Shown one piece after another: positions 1 through 12,092 of a stretch of DNA of 64,000 nt. Source of the stretch: Bryocella elongata (GTDB lineage Bacteria > Acidobacteriota > Terriglobia > Terriglobales > Acidobacteriaceae); assembly GCF_900108185.1 (NCBI RefSeq), contig NZ_FNVA01000007.1:310001-374000 (forward strand), given 5' to 3'. Under the pieces are notes generated by a model. That model saw nothing but the letters and a program-made list of their open reading frames with translations, was not told the DNA's origin and made no database searches. Position numbers and translations under genes: made by a program. Each line of letters starts with the position of its first letter. Positions within the stretch are counted from its first letter, which is position 1.

Positions 1-525
1 GATAGCCTCCAAGAGTCAATGTTCATGGGATTGGGGAGGCTTTGCGACAATTCATCCGATGTGATCAATGTAAGTCGCGTGCTTGCAGGCGCGATGGGGC
101 ATCCTGAGTTCTTCTCGAAAGAAGCTCTGCGGATGAGGCTGCTAAAGCGAAAATTGACGGATAGTCTCGCGGACCATCTTCTGGAAAACGCCTGGTTTCC
201 CGTGAGCGCGGAAGACTTTAAGCCCCTAAAGGGGGCTGTCTCTTTGCACCTGCGTCGGATCGAGAAGAACTATTTGCCCATCAGAGGTTCATATTACGGG
301 CACCGATCAGTAGGAATTGATGCCCGCGCACTGTTTGAAAACACGAACTCAACTGAGCTAGGGGAATCGCTCGACACATTGCGCCAGTTGGTGGGCGGAT
401 TGCATTTTTTGTACGATAACGGGGCCAAACCAATGGTGGACGTGAAGGGAACGAAAGCGTTCGATCTGATGTCGAGACGTTGCGTTCGCGACGTGGTCAG
501 GGCTGTCGCAGGGCGCGAGGTATAG
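1..525 (+). CDS. Hypothetical protein, 5' end possibly outside the window
   Basis: The frame is open from base 1 to a stop at 523-525. The first ATG is at 19, but the six codons before it are also open, so the true start may lie outside the window. The visible product has about 168 residues, is rich in Arg, Lys and Leu, and shows no signal peptide, membrane segment or catalytic motif that I recognise. A segment near residues 85-120 contains an Arg-Arg-Ile-Glu-Lys stretch and looks helical. Base composition is less GC-rich than in the genes that follow. I cannot assign a family, and only the coding call itself has moderate support. Confidence 0.55.
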   Translation, partial: DSLQESMFMGLGRLCDNSSDVINVSRVLAGAMGHPEFFSKEALRMRLLKRKLTDSLADHLLENAWFPVSAEDFKPLKGAVSLHLRRIEKNYLPIRGSYYGHRSVGIDARALFENTNSTELGESLDTLRQLVGGLHFLYDNGAKPMVDVKGTKAFDLMSRRCVRDVVRAVAGREV

Positions 526-647
526 CAAGCACTCAGAGCTCCGTCGGTGTTGATAAGTACCGACATGTCGGCCTATCGCCATTGAGACACGAAACGCGAC
601 GCCGCGGATCAATACCCTCAACTCTGATGCACTTCCTCATTCCCCCA

Positions 648-2084
648 TCACTGCAACTTATAAGCCACCGCCGGCGCAACCACCACCTCCGGAGCCTTCG
701 CTGCCTCGATCGTCACCGCACCCTCCAGCCCCCTGCCGGTCACATCCGCAATCGACAGCAGCGGCCCTGCATAACCCGTCACGTGAATGTCCTTCAGTAC
801 CACATGCCGCGCATGCGTCAGCGTGATCCCCTTCGCGCAAGTTCCCGTCACGTTCTCCAGCGTGAACCCCTCCAGCGGCTTCAGCGGATGCACATTCATC
901 CCATCCACCAGCACCGGAACATCCTTCACGCGCACGTTCCGAATCACCAGCCCCTTCGCATTCGGAATCCCATCCAGCCCCGGAACAGGATCTTCACCCA
1001 GCAGTCCACTCGCCGTCAGGTTGAAGCGCAGAAACCCGCCTGCCATGCGGCTTACGTCTAGGTCCTCGGCAGTAATGTTCTCCAGCGAGTGCCCACGCCC
1101 CACGCGGCTCTTGATGTACAGCGCGAACGTCTTCGCTCCGGTGAACTTGCAGCGCTCAATCTTCACGTTGCGAATCCCACCCGACGTCTCGCTCCCAATC
1201 CCGATGCAAGCAAAGATCGAGTCTGCAAACGTACAGTCGCGAATGACCACGTTCTCCGTCGCCAGCCCCAGCACATAGGCCTCTTCGCCACGGCCCGACT
1301 TCAGCGAGATGCAATCGTCGCCCGTCGCAATGTCACACCTCTCGATCAGCACATCGCTGCAGGAGTCGATATCAATGCCGTCGCCATTCCCACCCGTCGA
1401 CCGGATAAAGAGATTACTGATCCGAATATTTCGCGAAGCCGTAGGATGCACCGACCACATGCTGTGATAACTCGTCGAAAATCCATCCAGCGTCACGCCA
1501 TCGCAGCGCAGAAACTCAATCAGCGCCGGATGCCGCAGCGGAGCCGTCTTCGTCGGTCTGCCACCCAGCGCATCGCAACCCGCAATCTTCCCCTTGCCCA
1601 CGATCGCCACCTTCACCGCGTCGATGGCATACACCAGGGCCACATGCCCGGGAATCCACCGGCCCTCCCAGCGCACCTGCGACACCGCATAGTCCGCCAT
1701 CTCGGGCGAGCCCACAATCACCGCTCCCTCATCCAGCCGCAGCGTGGTGTGGCTGCGGAGCTGCAGGGAACCCGTCAGGTAGTTGCCCGCCGGAACCACC
1801 ACCGTACCGCCACCCAGCACAGCGCAGCGATCCAGCGCCGCCTGCAGCGCCACGGTGTCCTTGGTCGCGCCATCGCCCACGGCGCCAAAGCTCTCAGCGC
1901 GCACATTCAGCTCCACGCCTCCGGCCGTCGGCTCAGCGTTGCTCGCGGCCTTCGCCGGCTCCGGCCCGAGTCCTGAAGCTCGCCCAAGTCCAGTAACTGC
2001 CGCCGCAATCCCCGTGGCCGTGTTCTGAAGAAATCTCCGTCGCTGCACCCTGCGCCTCCTCCAACGGGCGCGGCCGCGCGTCAT
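648..2084 (-). CDS. Glycoside hydrolase family 28 (polygalacturonase-like), Tat-exported
   Basis: Predicted periplasmic or secreted pectin hydrolase of 478 residues. The N-terminus has a run of Arg and a Tat-like motif (RRRFLQN, about residues 15-21) followed by an Ala-rich hydrophobic stretch. The mature part opens with the usual GH28 segment FGAVGDG (about 66-72) and then shows right-handed beta-helix repeats. Active-site motifs are visible: NGDGIDID (about 233-240), GDDC (255-258), GIGSETSGG (about 295-303) and a Lys in YIKSR (about 323-327). In GH28 the three Asp of the first two motifs act as acid/base pair. The His of the classical GHG motif is not seen here, as in many bacterial members. 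The gene is divergent from the receiver gene at 2387. The exact substrate (polygalacturonate or a rhamnogalacturonan type) cannot be told from sequence. Confidence 0.9.
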   Translation of the reverse strand: MTRGRARWRRRRVQRRRFLQNTATGIAAAVTGLGRASGLGPEPAKAASNAEPTAGGVELNVRAESFGAVGDGATKDTVALQAALDRCAVLGGGTVVVPAGNYLTGSLQLRSHTTLRLDEGAVIVGSPEMADYAVSQVRWEGRWIPGHVALVYAIDAVKVAIVGKGKIAGCDALGGRPTKTAPLRHPALIEFLRCDGVTLDGFSTSYHSMWSVHPTASRNIRISNLFIRSTGGNGDGIDIDSCSDVLIERCDIATGDDCISLKSGRGEEAYVLGLATENVVIRDCTFADSIFACIGIGSETSGGIRNVKIERCKFTGAKTFALYIKSRVGRGHSLENITAEDLDVSRMAGGFLRFNLTASGLLGEDPVPGLDGIPNAKGLVIRNVRVKDVPVLVDGMNVHPLKPLEGFTLENVTGTCAKGITLTHARHVVLKDIHVTGYAGPLLSIADVTGRGLEGAVTIEAAKAPEVVVAPAVAYKLQ

Positions 2085-2386
2085 CTCCGGCGCGCCGCTG
2101 CCTCACCCTGTTCGGACGTACGCATCATACGGGCTATCCGGTAGTCCGGTCGCCACATCTGTCTTACCGCCGACCAGCCCCGCCTTCCTGATATCCCACC
2201 TCGGCACCGCTCGTCGTCGCCAGATCGCCTTTCCGTCCCCCAAAACCGGTGTTGTCCTTTAGACTAAGAGGCGGAGATACAGCCAGTTGCACGTGCGAGG
2301 GCGTTCGATCTCCCGCCTGGGCACCATCCAGCGGAGCCGACGGATTGCACCCGTCTGCAGTCGCAGTGTGCCCTCGCCAGGACCCG
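2085..2386. other. Divergent intergenic region
   Basis: This 300-base gap separates the GH28 gene (minus strand) from the receiver gene (plus strand), so it must hold promoters for both. I see no convincing -35/-10 pair, hairpin or small gene in it. A longer reading of the receiver frame starting at 2249 has no supporting ribosome site. Confidence 0.4.
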
Positions 2387-2833
2387 ATGATGACTCCGAT
2401 TTACTTCGATGGTGGGAGCACGCCTTCCAAACTGCCGCCAGATCTATACCGTGCCAGCGATCCGCTTCACGAGCCAAAGACGCCCCGCGTCCTCGTCGTG
2501 GACGATGAGACCTTGATCGCCGATACCATCGCCCAGATCCTCAATAAGAATGGCTTTCGCGCAACCGCCGTCTACTCCGGCGCTGCCGCCATTGAGTTCG
2601 CCCAGCGCGAGTGCCCCGATCTCGTCCTCTCCGACGTCATGATGCCCAACATCGACGGCGTCGAGGCCGCCATTGCCATTCGCCAGGCCTGCCCCGACAC
2701 CCGCATCGTCCTCATCAGCGGACAGGCTGCCACGGTCGAGATCCTCTCGCGCGCCAGCGAACGTGGCTACCAATTCGAGCTGCTCGCCAAGCCCATCCAT
2801 CCCACGCAGCTCATTCGCCACCTTCGCGACTAA
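2387..2833 (+). CDS. Stand-alone response regulator receiver protein
   Basis: A single CheY-like receiver domain of about 115 residues after a 32-residue leader, with no output domain. The acidic pair is in VVDDE (about 37-41), the phospho-acceptor Asp is D83 in LSDVMMP, the Thr/Ser switch is in LISG and the conserved Lys is in AKPIHP near the C-terminus. I chose the ATG at 2387 (an adjacent in-frame ATG is at 2390) because AGGA at 2379-2382 precedes it; the frame is open further upstream without a ribosome site. No histidine kinase is adjacent, so the partner is unknown. Single-domain receivers of this sort are common in Acidobacteriota and may work by protein contacts. Confidence 0.85.
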   Translation: MMTPIYFDGGSTPSKLPPDLYRASDPLHEPKTPRVLVVDDETLIADTIAQILNKNGFRATAVYSGAAAIEFAQRECPDLVLSDVMMPNIDGVEAAIAIRQACPDTRIVLISGQAATVEILSRASERGYQFELLAKPIHPTQLIRHLRD

Positions 2834-2952
2834 GCTGCCGGAACGATGGCCTGGACCCCGCTCCACGGCTGCAAGCCCCGCCACACTCTCTGAAGACCAA
2901 CGCTTAAACGCCTCGGCCAGCGGCCTGCGCGTTCATGTACCCTTGCGGGGAC

Positions 2953-4455
2953 ATGTCTCCCCGCAGCCCGCTCGATCGCCGCCGCTTCGTCTCCTTGTCC
3001 CTCGCCGCCACCGCCTCGGCCGCTGCCTCTCCGTGGACCGCTCTCGCCCAGTCTGCGACCAGGGCTACCCTCGTGCTGCATCCCGACCAGCCCGGGCCCA
3101 GCGTCCCGGCCAACTTCCTCGGCCTCAGCTACGAGACCCAGCAACTCTCCGATCCCACCTTCTTCTCGCCGGCGAACAAGGGACTCATCGCGCAGCTCCG
3201 CGCTCTTGCGCCGCACGGCGTCCTCCGCCTCGGCGGCAACACCTCCGACTACGGCTACTGGAAGCCAACGCCCGACTCGAAGATGCCTCCGCGCAAGCCG
3301 CGCGAGTACAAGGTCGGCGACCCCGACCCCAACACCGCCTACGCTGTCACCCCCGAAGCCGTCCACAACCTAAACGCCTTCCTCGACGCCACCGGCTGGA
3401 CCTGCCTCTACGGCATCAACCTCGGCACCAACATCCCCTCGCTCGCCGCCGAGGAAGCCGCCTTCGTCACCAAAACCCTCGGCCCCAAGCTCGAGTACCT
3501 CCAGATCGGCAACGAAGCCGACCGCTTCGGCTCCACCATCCGCGACCCCCAAACCTGGGGTGTCGATGCCTTCCTCGCCGAGTGGCTGACCTTCGCCAAA
3601 GCCATCCTTGCGAAGGTGCCCAACGCCATGTTCGGTATGCCCGACATCGCCTCCAACGCAACGTGGTTCGCCACCATCGGTGAAAAGCTCAAAGACGATC
3701 CCATCCGCGCGCACATCGCCTGCCTCTCGCACCACTACTACATCGGTGGGCCGCCCTCGAACCCCGAGATGACCATCGACAAGATCCTGCGCCCGAACCC
3801 CACCGTGCTCAAGCAGGCGGAGATGACCTCCGCCGCGGCGAAGAAGCTCGACACCCACTGGCGCATGACCGAAGGCAACACCTGCTACCGTGGCGGCAAG
3901 CCCGGCGTCTCCGACGTCTTCGCCTCCGCGCTCTGGTCGGCCGACTACCTGCTCCAGCTCGCCTCCCTCGGCTACGCCGGCGTCAACCTGCACGGCGGCG
4001 ATGGCCAGATGGTCGCCAACTCCCTCGGCGGCAAGCTGCCCGGCGATGAGCTCGTCCTCGCCGCCCACGGCAATCCCGCCGAGCATCCGCACCCGTACTA
4101 CACACCCATCGCTCACATCGGCGATAAGTATGTGGCCGAGCCCGTGAGCGTTGGCATGCGCTTCGCCGGCATCTTCGCCGGCGCGCAACTCTTCGCTCTC
4201 GACTTCGATCCCGGCCCGGTCAACGCCACCGCCTACGCCGGCAGGCTCGCCAACGGCCAGCATGCCGTCGCCATCATCAACAAGGACCGCACCCAGCCTC
4301 TGGCCATCGATCTGGCGCGCTACTCGCTCGGATTCACGCTCACGGCGCCTGCACTCGACTCCCGCAGCGCCGAGCTTGGTGAACCGTCGCGCTTCCGCGA
4401 AGTAAGCATCGTTCCACCTTCCTCTGCCATCATCCTGTACTCAACGCAGGGTTAG
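2953..4455 (+). CDS. Glycoside hydrolase family 79-like (beta-glucuronidase/heparanase type), Tat-exported
   Basis: A 500-residue exported TIM-barrel hydrolase. A Tat motif (RRRFVSLSL, about residues 9-17) leads into an Ala-rich hydrophobic region and a likely cleavage site near ALAQ. The expected retaining pair is visible: acid/base Glu188 in QIGNEAD and nucleophile Glu307 in MTEGNT. The C-terminal part looks like a beta-sandwich accessory domain. I start at the ATG at 2953, which follows a G-rich ribosome site at 2946-2950; an upstream in-frame ATG at 2935 would add six residues. Family members remove glucuronic acid from glycans. Together with the nearby GH28 enzyme and TonB receptor it suggests plant cell-wall or exopolysaccharide use. 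Confidence 0.85.
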   Translation: MSPRSPLDRRRFVSLSLAATASAAASPWTALAQSATRATLVLHPDQPGPSVPANFLGLSYETQQLSDPTFFSPANKGLIAQLRALAPHGVLRLGGNTSDYGYWKPTPDSKMPPRKPREYKVGDPDPNTAYAVTPEAVHNLNAFLDATGWTCLYGINLGTNIPSLAAEEAAFVTKTLGPKLEYLQIGNEADRFGSTIRDPQTWGVDAFLAEWLTFAKAILAKVPNAMFGMPDIASNATWFATIGEKLKDDPIRAHIACLSHHYYIGGPPSNPEMTIDKILRPNPTVLKQAEMTSAAAKKLDTHWRMTEGNTCYRGGKPGVSDVFASALWSADYLLQLASLGYAGVNLHGGDGQMVANSLGGKLPGDELVLAAHGNPAEHPHPYYTPIAHIGDKYVAEPVSVGMRFAGIFAGAQLFALDFDPGPVNATAYAGRLANGQHAVAIINKDRTQPLAIDLARYSLGFTLTAPALDSRSAELGEPSRFREVSIVPPSSAIILYSTQG

Positions 4456-5036
4456 AGAACTCCCGATTACGTGGCACGAACGGCTGGTCGCAGCTCCAGC
4501 CATGAGAAAAGCCGCACAAATCGACACGGCTTTCGCCACGAAGGAAATGCTCGTGGCTTTGTTCGACGCTCCTGCTGTTAACCCGTCAGGCCGGTTCATC
4601 GGCGTGACGGGTCGACAACTCTCTTAGAAACTTCGTCGCCGAAGAATCAGCGCTTCGGGTCGAGTCGTCGCCCAAGACCAGTCCTCACCTCTCCTCCCGA
4701 CGTTTCAACTTACCAACCAGCGGGAATGATGCGTCCCTCGTGACGATTCCGTCTCCCGAAACCTTCGTGGTGCTCCCTGCGAACCGGGCGCAGAAGTTTC
4801 CTTGACAAAACAATTCCGCGGGGCGGAGTATGTTCGCCGATTTAGAACCAGCTAGACTTGCGCCGCGAGTGGTTATACCGGTTCAGCTCGATAGGCGCAC
4901 AACATGAGTGATGTCGGAGCACGATTTCAATCTCCACCGACTTATGCATCGTGCTGCCACGGTAATAGCGCGGCGTAATCCGCCCCGCATGCCATGGCTG
5001 CAGCTCAACGACCCTTTTTGCCTGGAGGCAAACCCG
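4456..5036. other. Long intergenic region ahead of the TonB receptor gene
   Basis: No gene is supported in these 580 bases. Hairpins are visible at 4508-4533 (7-bp stem AAAGCCG/CGGCTTT) and 4582-4611 (CCCGTCA/TGACGGG with an inner GCCG/CGGC), possibly the end of the GH79 transcript, although neither has a clear T-run. The 3' half holds the promoter-like elements listed separately and a long leader for the receptor gene. Confidence 0.45.
4802..4880 (+). promoter_or_regulatory. Possible promoter and operator for the TonB receptor gene
   Basis: A perfect TTGACA lies at 4802-4807. A -10-like TATGTT is at 4829-4834, but the spacing of 21 is too long for a standard sigma-70 site, so the -10 assignment is weak. 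Downstream at 4870-4880 TGGTTATACCG resembles the GntR/FadR half-site pattern TGGTNNNACC. A repressor bound there would sit just past the start of transcription. Confidence 0.3.
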
Positions 5037-8000
5037 ATGGAATTTACCTGCCGTGCAGTCCGGAGACTAACAACCGGACTCGCCGCACTTCTGCTCGTTC
5101 TGACATTCGCGCTTGCGCCCGCCCCCGCGCAGGTCGCTGGCACCGGCACCATCCAGGGAACCGTTACGGATCCCGCAGGTGCCATTATCCCCAACGCTAA
5201 GATCACGCTGACGGCGGAAGCTACGAAGGTAACCCAGGTCATCCAGACCGATAGCCAAGGGGCCTACGTCTTTCCGAACATACCGATCGGAAGTTATACC
5301 GTCAGCGTCGCGGCGCCTGGCTTTCAGACCTTTGCCAGCAAGAACAACGTGCTCGAGGTCGGCAGCAACATCGCCGTCAACGTTAAGATGACCATCGGTC
5401 AGGAGACCCAGACCGTTACGGTGCAGGCCGAAGGCCTCGCTCTCCAGACCGAGGACGCCAGCTTCAAGCAGACCGTCGATCAGCAGGACATTACCGAGCT
5501 TCCGCTCAACTCCGCCAGCCGCCAGATCACTGGTCTTCTTCTTGTCTCAGGCGGCGCCACCGCCGCGCCCGCGGGCGACTTCACCGGTAGCAAGTACTCC
5601 TACCAGACCATCTCCATCTCCGTCGCCGGTGGCGCCGGCAACACCACCCTCTGGCGTCTGGATGGCGGCGATAACAACGACTACATGGGTAACGGCAATC
5701 TCCCCTTCCCATTCCCGGACGCTCTCAGCCAGTTCAGCGTTGAATCCTCAGTACTGGGCGCGCAGGATGGTATGCACTCCGGCGGTCTCGTAAACGCCGT
5801 CACCCGCTCGGGCACCAACCAGTTTCACGGCTCCGCATTCGAATTCATCCGCAACAACTACCTCGATGCGACGAACTTCTTTTCCACCAGCAAAGATCAG
5901 CTCCACCAGAATCAGTTCGGCGGGACCTTCGGTGGCCCCGTCTGGATTCCGAAGGTCTTCAACGGTCGCGACAGGCTCTTCTTCTTCGCTGGCTATCAGC
6001 ACCTCATCAGCAAGCAGTTCTCAGCAACCACTCAGGCCCATGTTCCCACCGCGGCCAACCTCCTTGGAGATTTCTCGGTAACCGATCCAGCAATCGGTAC
6101 CATCATCACTCCGACCTCCTGCGCCACCAAGACCGTTCAACTCGTCGACCCCATCACCGGTGTAGCGCTTCCCGGCAACAAATACACCACCACCCCCGCC
6201 TGGAACGCGCAGGCTCTGGCGCTGCAGAAGTACCTGCCCGCGATCAACCCTGCCATCGACGTCAACAATTGCGGTCTCGTCAGCTACGGTATCCCGCAAA
6301 ACGTCTTCGACAACGAGTTCGATACCCGGGTCGACTGGAACATCAACTCGAAACATAACTTCTACGGCCGTTACTTCATCGACGGCTACCAGGCACCCGC
6401 GTTTTTCTCGCCCACCAACGTCCTCATTACGACGGCCTCAGGCAACGTAGAGCGTACGCAGAGCTTGACCTTCGGCGAAAACTGGACCATCAGCAGCCGT
6501 ACCGTCAACAGCGCTCATCTCACTGGCTTGCGCCGCGTTAATAATCGTGGCTATGCTCCGAATGACATCAATGCCGCAACCCTCGGCATCAACATGTATC
6601 AGGGCGAACCCAACGGCCTCTATCTCGCCGTCACCAATAAGTTCACCCTCGGTGGTGGCACGAACTCAGTCGCTCACTTCAATGACAACACCATCACCTT
6701 CAATGACGATGTCACTCTGTTGCGCGGCAAACACCAGTTCGTCGTAGGCGGTGAACTCGCCCACAATCAGCTCAACATCTATAACTCGTATGAGGTGAAC
6801 GGTGTATTCACCCTCAGCGGCGTCTACTCGGGCAGCGGTCCCGCCGGCGGTTCTATCACCGGAGACGGCAACCTCGACCTCCTTCGCGGCGCAATGAGCG
6901 CCTTCCAGCAGAGCAAGGCGCAGCAGAACGCCCTTCGTGGCAACGTGCCGAGCCTCTATGCACAGGACACTTTCCACGCTACGCCGCAGCTTACGTTGGT
7001 TGCCGGTATCCGTTGGTCGCCGGAGTTCATTCCCGTCGACTTCTTCAATCGCGGAACCACCTTCAGCATGAGCGCCTTCCTGGCCAACCAGGTCAGCACC
7101 GTCTATCCCAATGCTCCGGCGGGAACACTCTACTACGGCGATCCCGGAGTACCTCGGCAGTTCACCAAGAACTCGCCGTGGCAGTTCTCTCCCAACGCTG
7201 CTCTGGCGTATGACATCGGCGGCAAAGGCAAGACCGTCATCCGCGCCGGCGCCGAGCTGATCTACGACGAAGTCAACTTCTTCACCGGTCAGCGCACGCA
7301 GCAGAACCCCCCGTTCGCCACGGCTGTCAGCGAAACCCAAACCTCTACCTCCGGTCCGCTCAGCCTTAGCTCGCCGTGGTCTGTAGGTTCGCTTACCGCC
7401 AGCCCCTTCCCGCAACCGGCTGTCCCCACTCCGTCGCAGGCTCTGTACTTCGCACAATCGCAGTACATCGTCATGCCCACCCAGTTCCATCCCTCATACA
7501 CCACGCAGTGGACCGCCAGCGTCCAGCACCAGTTTGGACACGGTTGGCAGCTGCAGGTCGACTACATCGGCAATAAGACAACCCACATGCCGATGGGTAT
7601 ACCGCTCAGCCCTGCTGTCTTTATTCCAGGTGTCTGGGGCGCCGGTGGAACAGGTTGCTCGCCCATCGTCACCACAGGTGCGGCTGCCGTAAAGCCTGGC
7701 GCCGCCGGTACAGCTTGTTCCACCGCCGCCAACCAGAACTCGCGCTTCGCTCTCACCATTGCTAACCCCGCGCAGGGCAACCAGTATCTCGGTGGCGGCG
7801 GAGGTTCGGTGCTCGTGGGTTACGGTGGCATGGGCAACTACAACGGCATGATCGCCAGCCTGCAGCATCGCCTCTCCGATAGCTTCAGTCTGCTCGCCAA
7901 TTACACGTGGTCCAAGTGCCTCAACATCTATGACGCCCAGGGCGACTACGCTGGCACTGGCCCTGAAAATCCTGCCAACCCCGGCTTCGATTACGGACCT

Positions 8001-8573
8001 TGCGGCTCGGACTATCGCGACGTGGAAAATATCTCGCTCGTCGCGACCAGCCGCTTCCATCTCACCAACGGTATCGTCCGCGCCGTCGTCAACGGCTGGG
8101 AGGTCGCTGCCCTCACACACATCACCAGTGGAGCACCCTTCAACGTCACCACCGGCACCGACGTTTCTCTCACCGACATCGGCAACGATCGCCCCAACAT
8201 CGTCGCCGGAGTCCCTATCTACACCCACCTCGCCAACCGTGCGGGCTCTGGTGCCGTCAACCGCGGTTACCTCAATCCCGCTGCTTTCTGCGCCACCGCT
8301 TGCGCCACCGCTGTTACACCTGGCACCTTCGGAAACATTAGCCGGAACGCCTTCCGTGGTCTCCCTCAATACCAGTTCGATCCGCAGATCTCGCGCATCT
8401 TCAAGATCTACGAAAACCTCTCCACCACCCTGCGTCTCGAAGCCTTCAACGCGCTAAACCATCCCAACTTCTCCACCCCCACAGCGGCTCTCAACTCAAG
8501 CACCTTCGGACAGATCGGCTCCACCAGCAACGCCGCCCGCGTCTTCCAGGGCTCCATCAAGATCAACTTCTAG
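5037..8573 (+). CDS. TonB-dependent receptor, Oar-like, with N-terminal carboxypeptidase-regulatory-like domain
   Basis: An outer-membrane receptor of about 1178 residues of the large Acidobacteriota type. After a signal peptide ending near APAPAQ comes a carboxypeptidase-regulatory-like beta-sandwich ([13 protein letters not shown], then [12 protein letters not shown]), a plug domain ([31 protein letters not shown]) and a 22-strand type barrel ending in the aromatic terminus SIKINF. I start at ATG 5037 because GGAGG at 5024-5028 lies 8 bases upstream and the signal peptide follows directly; the frame stays open upstream to about 4908 without support. Such receptors import oligosaccharides or other large ligands with TonB energy. 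Placement after GH28 and GH79 genes suggests a sugar-derived ligand, but no SusD-like partner is present. Confidence 0.9.
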   Translation: MEFTCRAVRRLTTGLAALLLVLTFALAPAPAQVAGTGTIQGTVTDPAGAIIPNAKITLTAEATKVTQVIQTDSQGAYVFPNIPIGSYTVSVAAPGFQTFASKNNVLEVGSNIAVNVKMTIGQETQTVTVQAEGLALQTEDASFKQTVDQQDITELPLNSASRQITGLLLVSGGATAAPAGDFTGSKYSYQTISISVAGGAGNTTLWRLDGGDNNDYMGNGNLPFPFPDALSQFSVESSVLGAQDGMHSGGLVNAVTRSGTNQFHGSAFEFIRNNYLDATNFFSTSKDQLHQNQFGGTFGGPVWIPKVFNGRDRLFFFAGYQHLISKQFSATTQAHVPTAANLLGDFSVTDPAIGTIITPTSCATKTVQLVDPITGVALPGNKYTTTPAWNAQALALQKYLPAINPAIDVNNCGLVSYGIPQNVFDNEFDTRVDWNINSKHNFYGRYFIDGYQAPAFFSPTNVLITTASGNVERTQSLTFGENWTISSRTVNSAHLTGLRRVNNRGYAPNDINAATLGINMYQGEPNGLYLAVTNKFTLGGGTNSVAHFNDNTITFNDDVTLLRGKHQFVVGGELAHNQLNIYNSYEVNGVFTLSGVYSGSGPAGGSITGDGNLDLLRGAMSAFQQSKAQQNALRGNVPSLYAQDTFHATPQLTLVAGIRWSPEFIPVDFFNRGTTFSMSAFLANQVSTVYPNAPAGTLYYGDPGVPRQFTKNSPWQFSPNAALAYDIGGKGKTVIRAGAELIYDEVNFFTGQRTQQNPPFATAVSETQTSTSGPLSLSSPWSVGSLTASPFPQPAVPTPSQALYFAQSQYIVMPTQFHPSYTTQWTASVQHQFGHGWQLQVDYIGNKTTHMPMGIPLSPAVFIPGVWGAGGTGCSPIVTTGAAAVKPGAAGTACSTAANQNSRFALTIANPAQGNQYLGGGGGSVLVGYGGMGNYNGMIASLQHRLSDSFSLLANYTWSKCLNIYDAQGDYAGTGPENPANPGFDYGPCGSDYRDVENISLVATSRFHLTNGIVRAVVNGWEVAALTHITSGAPFNVTTGTDVSLTDIGNDRPNIVAGVPIYTHLANRAGSGAVNRGYLNPAAFCATACATAVTPGTFGNISRNAFRGLPQYQFDPQISRIFKIYENLSTTLRLEAFNALNHPNFSTPTAALNSSTFGQIGSTSNAARVFQGSIKINF

Positions 8574-8607
8574 CCGACACGGCTGTACGTCCCATCCACC
8601 CCAACCC

Positions 8608-8640
8608 AGGGCCCGTGCGACCTCCCGTCGCACGGGCCCT
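8608..8640 (+). terminator. Strong hairpin after the TonB receptor gene
   Basis: A perfect 14-bp stem (AGGGCCCGTGCGAC with its complement at 8627-8640) closes a 5-base loop 35 bases after the receptor stop codon. The tract that follows (GCTGTTTCC) has only three T, so it may terminate in both directions or act as a 3' stabiliser; the position fits a transcription terminator. Confidence 0.75.
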
Positions 8641-8716
8641 GCTGTTTCCCCCCCCGCATCCAACTCATCAGCCTCTACCCCGAGGCCGAATCTTTTCAGG
8701 CAGGTACACTCTCAGC

Positions 8717-10723
<2,007 letters not shown>

Positions 10724-10743
10724 TCCACACTCAGGAGGAGAGA

Positions 10744-12090
10744 ATGCCGCGATCCATTGCGCTTACGGCCGTGACATTGCGCAATTTTCGCGCCTTTGAG
10801 AGCGCAACCTTGCGACTCTCGCCGATCACGATTTTGGTGGGGCCGAACAACGCTGGAAAGAGCTCGATCATCAGCGCCTTGAGAGTCTTGTCTAATACGC
10901 TTAGCAGCGTCGACCCTGACACCAGTCTTCTTCTCGAGGAGCTGGGGACGTACAAAGACGCGGTCTACCGGCACGAGACAAAACGGTCAATAGGCTTCAA
11001 CCTGGAATTCGAGCTAGACGGAAAGATATCGAGTATCGACCTGAACTATGGATATCGTGTCCAACGGCGGGAAGTGGTATTGCAGCAATTCGTCGCCAGC
11101 GAGTTTCGCGATGGGCAGCCAGAACCAGTGCTTAGGACGGCGTTTACCGTTTCCACAGGGCACCAGCTCATCAGGGAATTGAAAGGTCTTCCAGAAGCCG
11201 CAAAAGCAAAAATGCCATTGCCATTTGTGCATTTCATGCCGCGGCTAGGTACCCTTATACTGGACCGCTTGTATCGTAAGCTTGGGCCACAGACAAGAGA
11301 AGAGGCGGCGGCCACGAACCAGCTGGGACTTTTTAGTAAGCCGTATTCTGAGCTCAATCGCGCCTTCGTGCGTTTGAATCGATTTCTAGTTTCTCTTCAA
11401 TACTTAGGGCCTTTTAGGGAAAGCCCCGCAAGGTTATATCCGTTCACCGGTGAGCGGCCGTCAGTCCTCGGAGAAACAGGCTCAGGAGCCACAGATGTGC
11501 TAATGAGCGATTTCTTTCGCCGCGGTAACAAGAAGGGCATATTAACTAATAAGGTAAAGAATTGGCTTCGCGGCGCGCAGATTGCTGGTGACCTCGCGGT
11601 GGAGGCTCTTGGCGATAGGCACTACCAAGTGCAGTTGAAACATCCAATAACCGGGGAATCATCTAACATTGCAGATGTGGGGTTCGGTGCATCCCAAGTC
11701 CTGCCAATTCTTGTCGCCGGATACGATATCTCCGAAGATTCACTACTGATGGTGGAACAACCTGAAATCCATTTGCATCCCCGAGCTCAGGCGGAACTCG
11801 GAGAGTTTTTCGCCGATGTTTATAAGCGTGGAATTCAGACGATTCTCGAGACTCACAGCGAACACCTGATTATGCGGCTTCAGACGAAAGTTGCGCTCGG
11901 AGAGATACCCAAAGAGGACATCACCGTTCATTATGTGGAGCCTACTCCAGACGGGAAGCGAATAGTGACGTTGTCGATGGATGATAGAGGCATATTTCAG
12001 CAGAAATGGCCAAATGGGTTTTTTGAAGAAAGGCTGACCGAGGCAGTCAACCTCGCGCGAGCACCTCTGATGCGGGGCGGGGGCAATTAG
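10744..12090 (+). CDS. AAA/ABC-type ATPase, DUF3696/OLD-like family
   Basis: A cytosolic SMC/OLD-class ATPase of 448 residues. Visible motifs are Walker A GPNNAGKSS (33-41), a signature-like GFGASQVLP (about 313-321), Walker B with catalytic Glu in LLMVEQPEIHLHP (about 332-344) and the switch His in ETHSEHL (about 369-375). No nuclease (Toprim) domain is fused to it. The ATG at 10744 follows a strong AGGAGG at 10733-10738, only 20 bases after glmS, yet base composition and codon use are clearly less GC-rich than in glmS. The next gene begins 2 bases after the stop, which indicates a two-gene unit. ATPases of this class often serve as sensor or motor parts of defence systems that control a separate effector; that role here is inference. 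Confidence 0.85.
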   Translation: MPRSIALTAVTLRNFRAFESATLRLSPITILVGPNNAGKSSIISALRVLSNTLSSVDPDTSLLLEELGTYKDAVYRHETKRSIGFNLEFELDGKISSIDLNYGYRVQRREVVLQQFVASEFRDGQPEPVLRTAFTVSTGHQLIRELKGLPEAAKAKMPLPFVHFMPRLGTLILDRLYRKLGPQTREEAAATNQLGLFSKPYSELNRAFVRLNRFLVSLQYLGPFRESPARLYPFTGERPSVLGETGSGATDVLMSDFFRRGNKKGILTNKVKNWLRGAQIAGDLAVEALGDRHYQVQLKHPITGESSNIADVGFGASQVLPILVAGYDISEDSLLMVEQPEIHLHPRAQAELGEFFADVYKRGIQTILETHSEHLIMRLQTKVALGEIPKEDITVHYVEPTPDGKRIVTLSMDDRGIFQQKWPNGFFEERLTEAVNLARAPLMRGGGN

Positions 12091-12092
12091 CC

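Noticed and set aside
1089-1976. Long open frame opposite the GH28 gene (295 codons)
   Set aside because: It is antisense to a gene with clear GH28 motifs; its product is Arg/His-rich with no family pattern, as expected of a shadow frame in high-GC DNA.
3370-4263. Long open frame opposite the GH79 gene (297 codons)
   Set aside because: Gly/Val/Glu-rich antisense shadow without motifs; the plus strand holds the catalytic Glu motifs.
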